Assembly: GCA_023409955.1 (NCBI GenBank)
Contig: JAEYQQ010000089.1
Coordinates: forward strand, 1 to 20,929
From: Bacillota bacterium
GTDB lineage: Bacteria > Bacillota > Clostridia > Christensenellales > Aristaeellaceae
Reading direction: 5' to 3'
Length of the DNA: 20,929 nt
The position numbers and the translations under genes were made by a program. Positions 15,158 to 20,929 of the stretch are shown here, one piece after another (position 1 is the stretch's first letter; every line of letters starts with the position of its first letter). The notes beneath the pieces were generated by a model. That model saw nothing but the letters and a program-made list of their open reading frames with translations. It was not told the origin of the DNA and searched no databases.

Positions 15158-16855
15158 GTGAAGAATTTATCTGTCAGAATGAAGCTAGTCGTCGGTTTTG
15201 GCATCATCCTTATTTTAATGTTGGCATCCATTTTTCTATCAGTAAACAGTATCAGCATCATGTCTGATCAACTTGAAGCATACGGCAGCGACACTGTTCC
15301 CAATATCAACAGCTTGTGGACGATGAGAAGGAATATGGTATCTGCGCAAAGATATTTGGTTCGTGCTTTTATGGCAGAAAGTACGCAGCAGTCGAAAGAA
15401 GAGTTGGCAAAGGCTGAGGCTGAAGGCAAGGCCATTCTTGAAACCCTTGAGAACTATCGGGTTAATCAAAAAAACCAGAGTATTTTGGATCAGTTGGATG
15501 AGGTAAAAGCAAGAATCGAAACCGCAGGTTCAGTAAGGAGAGAAATAGCTACTTTACTGGAAAAAAGGACAGAGGATAATGTAAGACAGGCTCAGGATTT
15601 ACTGGACAAACAGTATGTTCCTGCTTTTGATGCTGCCGCAGCCTTGCTGATTGACTTTTCCATTACAGAGGACGATAGTGCAAAGTCGCAAATGCTGGCT
15701 GGTGAAAAAGCAAGCGATACAGCTTGGCTTCTGCTTAATACCATGGCAGCTGTTTCGTTGTTGCTAACTTATATCATTATCATCTTGATACGCAGATCGA
15801 TTATGAATCCAATCAAGGAGATTGAAAATGTATATGAGCAAATGTCACAAGGAAACATGACGGCTCAAATTACGTATGAAAGTCGTGATGAGCTGGGGAA
15901 TATGGCGAAATGTATTAAAAAGACAAATGCTATGCTTTCTGCATATATCAAGGATATATCTGAAAAGCTTGGCAGCTTGGCCGCAGGTGACATGCGGATA
16001 GCTGTTGAGCAGGACTATATAGGTGATTTCAAAGAAATAAAGCATGCTATGCAAAAAACAGCTGCAGCCTTAAATCATACCCTGCAAACCATAAGCGTTG
16101 CATCACAGCAGGTAAGCCTTGGTGCCGGCCAGGTAGCAAGTGGGGCGCATGCTTTGGCTACTGGCTCATCGGAGCAAGCATCCTCTGTTGAAGAATTGAA
16201 TGCTTCCATCTCACACATTTCAGGGTAGGCGGTAAAAAATGCAGAATATGTAAAAGCCGCCACCGAGTTCATGAACCAGGTTGGTGAAAATGTGAGGGAT
16301 AGCGGCTTCCATATGAAGCAATTAACAGATGCGATGGAAAACATTAGTGAAACATCTGATCAAATCACAAATATTACAAAGGTGATAGAGGATATAGCAT
16401 TCCAAACTAATATTTTGGCGTTGAATGCAGCTATTGAGGCGGCAAGGGCGGGGGATACAGGCAAAGGATTTGCAGTGGTTGCTGATGAAGTGCGAAATCT
16501 GGCAGCAAAATCCGCTGAAGCTGCGAAAAAAACGGCAGAATTGATCAGGAATTCTGTAGAAGCGGTGGGCGATGGGGCAAAGGTAGCAGCTATAACTGCA
16601 AAGATACTGCAAAATGTTGAACTAAAGACAAACCAGGTCAGTGACAGCATTAAGATGATTGAACAGGCGTCGGGTGAGCAGGTGGTAGCAATTGATCAAA
16701 TTACACAGGGTCTTGGTCAAGTATCTTCCGTGATACAGACCAATGCAGCAACTGCAGAGGAAAACTCAGCAACCAGTGAAGAAATGTCAGCACAAGCTGC
16801 TACGCTCAAGGAAGAAGTGGCCAAATTCAAGCTCTCCATGGGACAAACTGTGTGA
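15158..16855 (+). pseudogene. methyl-accepting chemotaxis protein interrupted by in-frame TAG (MCP2)
   Basis: The frame starts at GTG 15158, 9 nt after GGAGG (15144-15148), and would encode 565 residues. It has TM1 (about 9-31), a 4HB sensor like that of MCP1, TM2 (about 187-209), HAMP and a signalling domain. Codon 357 (16226-16228) is TAG, where MCP1, MCP3 and MCP4 all have Gln encoded by CAG. The frame continues intact for 208 codons after it and includes the whole signalling tip. The truncated 356-residue product would keep sensor, membrane segments and HAMP but lose the CheA-binding tip. TAG ends two other genes here, so recoding is unlikely. A recent nonsense mutation is favoured; a sequencing error or suppression remain possible. 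Confidence 0.85.
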
Positions 16856-16864
16856 TAGCTATCA
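16853..16864. repeat. 12-bp perfect palindrome overlapping the MCP2 stop
   Basis: TGATAGCTATCA is a perfect inverted repeat that starts at the final TGA of MCP2. It has no spacer loop and no T run, so it does not look like a terminator. Its role is unknown and it may be chance. Confidence 0.3.
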
Positions 16865-16945
16865 GGTTTATTCATTTTGTTAATGGAAGAATGGATGATG
16901 TTTACCTGCATACTTTGTGGATTTTTTATCCGTATTGCCATAAAA

Positions 16946-16991
16946 ATACTACAAAATGGAGTATGAAGGTAAAAGTGTAAGCCTGTATAAT
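16946..16991 (+). promoter_or_regulatory. MCP3 promoter with palindromic operator copy C
   Basis: The motif ATACTACAAAATGGAGTAT (16946-16964) matches copy A at 17 of 19 positions. A consensus -10 TATAAT follows at 16986-16991, preceded by TG. This is the best -10 of the three copies and fixes the likely start near 16998. The leader to ATG 17197 is about 200 nt; apart from a direct repeat of CATTTGAT near 17089-17110 and two short GTG frames without good ribosome binding sites, I see nothing in it. Confidence 0.72.
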
Positions 16992-17196
16992 AAGTTCATA
17001 ATAAATGTGGACTGGAGGAAGTGGATATTAGTGCTTGTTGGAAGCATAAGACATTTGGTGTTTGAATGTGTGTGCAGTCTTTAGCATGCATTTGATTACA
17101 CTCATTTGATCATCTGCATCAAGCTTGCGCTGAAAAAAAGTGATTATTGAAGTCCTTTAACTGGATCAATAGTTAATACAAAAGGAGATTCGATTG

Positions 17197-18930
17197 ATGC
17201 GAAACATGACCATTAAAGCAAGACTGTTGATGGGATTTGGGATTCTGACAGCGATTATTATATGTCTAGGGCTATATTTTGTAGTTTCATTGGGCAATAT
17301 GAGAAAACAGGCTGATGAGATGGGTGTTGAAGCACTGCCTGGTATTGACTATGCACATTCTATAAAAACCAATGTAACCGGTTTTAGGCTTGCACAATTG
17401 CAGCATATTCTGTCAACCAGTAAAACTGAGATGGGCGAATATGAAAATAACATGAATGAAATAGTAAATAGTATTTCTACGACGATTAATAATTATTATG
17501 ATATTGTAAAGAATGACAGTGACAGAGAATTATTACAAGCTATCAGCTCACAATGGGAAGAATACCTTCTACTCAATGCGACGTTTATTGATCTGAGTGC
17601 ACAATTGAAAAGTAATGAGGCAAGGTCATTCTTAAACGGGGTGGCCCAAAAAGTGTATGATGAAATGTCCCAAAACTGTCTGCTGCTGGTGGGCTTAGAA
17701 CAAAACCAATCGGAAGCAGCTCATATTAATTCGCAACGTGTAGCCAATCAAACAATGGCTGTTACATATGTTATGCTTGTCATCATCTTTATTATATGCA
17801 TAACAGCTGCAACTTTGATTATCCGAAGCATTACTGCTCCAATTAGCGAAATTGAAAGTGCTTACAGTGAAATGTCTAAAGGGAATATGCGTGTTGCAGT
17901 GAATTATCAAAGCCGTGATGAGATAGGCAGAATGGCTGATAACATACGAAAAACAAATGCAATGCTATCAGGGTATATTCAAGACATATCCAGCAAGCTT
18001 AAATTATTGTCAGATGGAAACATGTGCATTGATGATGAGATGGATTATGTTGGTGATTTCGCTTCCATCAAGCAGTCAATGCTTGGAACAGCTCATGCTC
18101 TGAGCCATACACTGCAGACAATCAATGTTGCTGCAGATCAGGTTAGCACTGGTGCATCACAGGTGGCAAGCGGCGCCCAGGCGCTGGCTGCAGGGTCATC
18201 ACAGCAAGCAACCAGTGTTGAAGAACTGAGTGTATCTGTCTCTAAGATCTCTGAGCAGGCGGAAGACAACGCTGCATACGTAAAGGAAGCAGCCATATAT
18301 GTTCAAGAGGCTTCCTCTAACATCAAGGATGGAAGTGGGCATATGCAGCAGCTAACGAATGCTATGACAAATATTAGCAGTGCCTCTGACAAAATTACTA
18401 ATATCACCAAGGTTATTGAGGATATCGCTTTTCAAACCAATATACTTGCGCTAAATGCCGCCATTGAAGCTGCACAGGCCGGAAATGCCGGTAAGGGATT
18501 TGCGGTTGTAGCGGATGAGGTGCGCAACCTGGCAGCAAAATCTGCTGAAGCAGCCAAACAGACTGCAGAGTTGATTCAGCGCTCCCAGGAAACAGTAATA
18601 GAGGGAACTCATATTGCTGCTCAAACTGCTGAAATCCTTAAAAAAGTGGAAGATAACGCAAGCCTCATTAATGAGAGTATTCTCAAGATAGATCATGCAA
18701 CCGTTGAACAGGCTTCTGCGATAGTACAGGTAAAGCAAGGGCTGAACCAGGTATCGACTGTAATTCAGACAAACGCTGCTACAGCGGAAGAGAATTCAGC
18801 TACCAGCGAAGAGATGTCGGCACAGGCTGCAACCCTTAAAGAGGAAGTAGGTAAGTTCAAGTTGAACACCGCATTTGATAGTGTACATAAGGTGTTTTTG
18901 CCAGATGAAATACCGGATCCAATAATATAA
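17197..18930 (+). CDS. methyl-accepting chemotaxis protein with divergent 4HB sensor (MCP3)
   Basis: This 577-residue chemoreceptor has TM1 near residues 8-31, a sensor of about 155 residues that lacks the YG..TVPN pattern of MCP1 and MCP2, and TM2 near 190-211. HAMP, a second HAMP-like stretch (DGNMCIDDEMDYVGDF) and the signalling domain follow. AAAGGAG at 17181-17187 lies 9 nt before ATG 17197; TTG 17194 in the same frame is less likely. The tip reads ALNAAIEAAQAGNAG, with Q427 where the other three receptors here have the family's conserved Arg. The gene stands alone behind operator copy C. MCP4 follows after 80 nt without a visible terminator. The C-terminus has no pentapeptide tether. 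Confidence 0.94.
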   Translation: MRNMTIKARLLMGFGILTAIIICLGLYFVVSLGNMRKQADEMGVEALPGIDYAHSIKTNVTGFRLAQLQHILSTSKTEMGEYENNMNEIVNSISTTINNYYDIVKNDSDRELLQAISSQWEEYLLLNATFIDLSAQLKSNEARSFLNGVAQKVYDEMSQNCLLLVGLEQNQSEAAHINSQRVANQTMAVTYVMLVIIFIICITAATLIIRSITAPISEIESAYSEMSKGNMRVAVNYQSRDEIGRMADNIRKTNAMLSGYIQDISSKLKLLSDGNMCIDDEMDYVGDFASIKQSMLGTAHALSHTLQTINVAADQVSTGASQVASGAQALAAGSSQQATSVEELSVSVSKISEQAEDNAAYVKEAAIYVQEASSNIKDGSGHMQQLTNAMTNISSASDKITNITKVIEDIAFQTNILALNAAIEAAQAGNAGKGFAVVADEVRNLAAKSAEAAKQTAELIQRSQETVIEGTHIAAQTAEILKKVEDNASLINESILKIDHATVEQASAIVQVKQGLNQVSTVIQTNAATAEENSATSEEMSAQAATLKEEVGKFKLNTAFDSVHKVFLPDEIPDPII

Positions 18931-19010
18931 GAGCACCGGCAGATAAGTATACAATTCATCCTAAGCCTTAAGTACTGGCATAGGTACGCCGCAATATATA
19001 GGGAGGTCAT

Positions 19011-20929
19011 ATGAGAAATTTTTCTATTACAAAAAAGCTATTGCTATTATGCTTACCAGCAATTGCTGTATTGATTGCACTTTCATTGGTGTTTATATCC
19101 ACACTTGCTGCCATGAACCAGGAGGCTAAGGATACGCTGTATAGTGAATTATATGTTCCTACCGCAGCGCTGCTCAATGCGGATAGGGATTTTTACCAAG
19201 CTCTTACAGCAGAAAAAGAATATACATTAATGAAAATGCAAAATACAAACGCAACACAACAGACGTCAATTAAAAAAATGGTGAGTAATTTTTCAGAAAA
19301 CAGCAAAGCAGAGCTGGCGCTGCTGCAGGAAGCGGGGAAGGAAGCAAGGCCATCTGAGCCTTTGGAAAGCCTTGTTACCGCATTTATCAATAGCGCACAA
19401 CAGGAAATGACCACCTTGCAAAACCAAGGCACCAGTTTACGGACAACCGGAAAACTAGAAGAGGTTATTTCAGTATTTGTTAAAAGCGCAGATCAGGAAT
19501 TGTTAAGCCTTCAAAAAACGAAAACCAGTGAAAGACAATCAAAAGCATTGGAAAGCCTTGTCGCCACCTTTAATACAAATATTAAAGATGCACTTGGCAA
19601 GGTAATTATTCCTGAAACAATTGCATCAGATGAGCTGAATAACAAGATTAAAGTTTTCTCTGAAAATGCAACGCAAGCAAAAAAACGCGTAGATGAAGCG
19701 TTTGAAATAATTGTCAGCAACACGGAACTTTACGAAACATTAAAGCATCCAGAAAAGGACGTTACCCTGAAACAGCTTCAGGAGAGCTTTTCAACAGGAT
19801 ACCAAGCATGGATAGCTACGAGTGCTATGACCAGCGCAGAAGACGATGCAGCGCATCAGGCTGCGTTTGAGGAAGCAAGAGAATCGATCAACCTGATGAC
19901 AGAACTGTTGGAAACATATGCAGAAGGCAGGACTGTTCAAATGCAGCAGCAGATCAGTCAATCCAGTGTCACCTTTCTGACACTTGTGGCTATTGTTACG
20001 CTGATCTTGATACTGCTGGCTATTTATGTGATCAAGCATATGAAAAACAGCATTCATTATCTTTCTGGGATTAGTCAGAAAGTCGCCAATGGAGAGCTAT
20101 CCATGACAATCGAACAGAAGCGTTTTTCCAAAGATGAAATTGGACAGCTTACTGTTTCCATGGGGCAGATACTGGTTCGTTTGGGCGAATATAAAAAATA
20201 CATCAACGAGATCGTAATGGTTTTAGAGCATATGAAGCAAGGAGATATGAGGATTGAACTAGCCCAAAATTATGAGGGAGAGTTCACCCCCATCAAGTCT
20301 GCCTTGGAAGGGATATCTCAAACGCTGAATCATACACTATCCGTCATTCATGTTGCTGCAGAGCAGGTGAGTACAGGTTCAAACCAGGTTGCCAGCGGTG
20401 CTCAGGCCCTTGCGGCTGGGTCCAGCCAGCAGGCATCTGCCCTTGAAGAGCTCAACAATTCTATCATCAATATTGCAGCCCAGGCAGTTGAAAACACTAC
20501 CAATGTTAAGAGTGCTACTCACTTTGTTGAGCAGGCGGTATCGGGTGTTAATGCTGGTAACAAGCAGATGAAGCAGTTGACTGAGGCAATGGAAAACATA
20601 GCCTCATCATCAAATGAAATTGCCAGCATTACCAAGGTGATTGAAGACATCGCCTTCCAGACCAATATACTTGCATTGAATGCCGCCATTGAAGCAGCGC
20701 GTGCTGGCAACGCAGGCAAAGGCTTTGCGGTGGTAGCGGATGAGGTGCGCAACCTTGCTGCAAAATCTGCGGAAGCTGCTCAAAAAACAGCGAACTTGAT
20801 CCAGCACTCTGTCGCCACAGTAACGCAGGGAACACAAATCGCCGGCCGTACAGCTAAAATTCTTGATGAAGTAGAAACGCAGGCTGCCAAGGTCAACGAC
20901 AGCATCATCCGGATAGATCAGGCATCCGT
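19011..20929 (+). CDS. methyl-accepting chemotaxis protein with long repeat-bearing sensor (MCP4), 3' end outside window
   Basis: The frame is open from ATG 19011, 5 nt after GGGAGG, to the last base (639 complete codons) without a stop. TM1 lies near residues 9-33. The extracytoplasmic region is about 285 residues, nearly twice that of the other receptors here, and begins with the LLNADRDFYQA pattern common in helical-bundle sensors. TM2 is near 320-341, followed by HAMP, a second HAMP-like stretch (QGDMRIELAQNYEGEF) and the signalling domain with the tip near 544-571 (EAARAGNAG, conserved Arg kept). The sensor contains tandem 31-residue repeats at 87-208. It may be co-transcribed with MCP3, 80 nt upstream. 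The missing part should be only the C-terminal coiled coil, roughly 60 residues by comparison with the paralogues. Confidence 0.93.
   Translation, partial: MRNFSITKKLLLLCLPAIAVLIALSLVFISTLAAMNQEAKDTLYSELYVPTAALLNADRDFYQALTAEKEYTLMKMQNTNATQQTSIKKMVSNFSENSKAELALLQEAGKEARPSEPLESLVTAFINSAQQEMTTLQNQGTSLRTTGKLEEVISVFVKSADQELLSLQKTKTSERQSKALESLVATFNTNIKDALGKVIIPETIASDELNNKIKVFSENATQAKKRVDEAFEIIVSNTELYETLKHPEKDVTLKQLQESFSTGYQAWIATSAMTSAEDDAAHQAAFEEARESINLMTELLETYAEGRTVQMQQQISQSSVTFLTLVAIVTLILILLAIYVIKHMKNSIHYLSGISQKVANGELSMTIEQKRFSKDEIGQLTVSMGQILVRLGEYKKYINEIVMVLEHMKQGDMRIELAQNYEGEFTPIKSALEGISQTLNHTLSVIHVAAEQVSTGSNQVASGAQALAAGSSQQASALEELNNSIINIAAQAVENTTNVKSATHFVEQAVSGVNAGNKQMKQLTEAMENIASSSNEIASITKVIEDIAFQTNILALNAAIEAARAGNAGKGFAVVADEVRNLAAKSAEAAQKTANLIQHSVATVTQGTQIAGRTAKILDEVETQAAKVNDSIIRIDQAS
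19269..19634 (+). repeat. 31-residue tandem repeats within the MCP4 sensor
   Basis: Three consecutive 93-nt units (19269-19361, 19362-19454, 19455-19547) and a 29-codon fourth unit (19548-19634) encode related helices. Units 2-4 start LESL, LEEV, LESL, and units 2-3 share a pattern of the form F..SA.QE...LQ. Units 2 and 4 also share the DNA string TTGGAAAGCCTTGT at their starts. A more diverged fifth unit may begin at 19635 (LNNKIKVFSEN). Confidence 0.7.

Noticed and set aside
15064..15267. 67-codon frame overlapping the start of MCP2
   Set aside because: It lacks a ribosome binding site, lies out of frame across the MCP2 start and its second half is simply the shadow of the MCP2 N-terminus.
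16271..16855. Separate soluble signalling protein from ATG 16271
   Set aside because: It is in the same frame as MCP2, has no ribosome binding site and begins mid-helix, so it is the distal part of the interrupted gene rather than an independent gene.
16856..16945. Terminator between MCP2 and MCP3
   Set aside because: A 12-bp palindrome and a T run exist here, but they are not arranged as a GC-rich stem followed directly by T residues.

Overview
The window looks like a chromosomal stretch from an anaerobic, low-to-mid GC Gram-positive bacterium of the Clostridia type. The support is strong GGAGG-type ribosome binding sites, a CheD-containing chemotaxis gene set, a large MalT-like LuxR regulator and soluble-tail receptors without a CheR-tethering pentapeptide. 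No species can be named from the sequence alone. All clear genes lie on the + strand.

Layout. 1-1106: the end of a housekeeping locus, with trmD (5' end outside the window) and a small four-helix membrane protein. 1187-1401: tRNA-Leu(CAA) with a near-perfect promoter and its own terminator. 1561-4358: a LAL-type (MalT-like) LuxR-family regulator with its own promoter and a leader of about 200 nt. 4371-7678: cheY-cheA-cheW, ending in a terminator hairpin. 7793-14866: cheR-cheB-cheD, a soluble PAS histidine kinase with a C-terminal HPt-like segment, a response regulator with an unassigned C-terminal domain, and a first chemoreceptor (MCP1), closed by a strong terminator. 14867-20929: three more chemoreceptors. 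MCP2 is interrupted by one in-frame TAG, MCP3 has an unusual Gln in the signalling tip, and MCP4 runs off the window and carries 31-residue repeats in its sensor.

How the genes work together. CheA, CheW and the receptors form the sensory array. CheY is the output regulator. CheR, CheB and CheD adapt the receptors by methylation, demethylation/deamidation and deamidation. The PAS kinase and its translationally coupled response regulator form a second phosphorelay inside the same transcription unit. No flagellar, pilus, cheC, cheX or cheZ gene is visible here.

The most notable signal is regulatory. A 19-bp imperfect palindrome (ATACYWCARAATGKAGTAT) occurs three times, in front of cheY (4371), MCP2 (14935) and MCP3 (16946). 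Each copy lies exactly 22 nt, start of -10 minus end of motif, from a -10-like hexamer. That puts its centre near -43, where a lux box sits in class II activated promoters. The gene just upstream of the first copy encodes a LuxR-type HTH regulator. The inference is a locus-specific regulon in which this regulator switches on the chemotaxis operon and some receptors.
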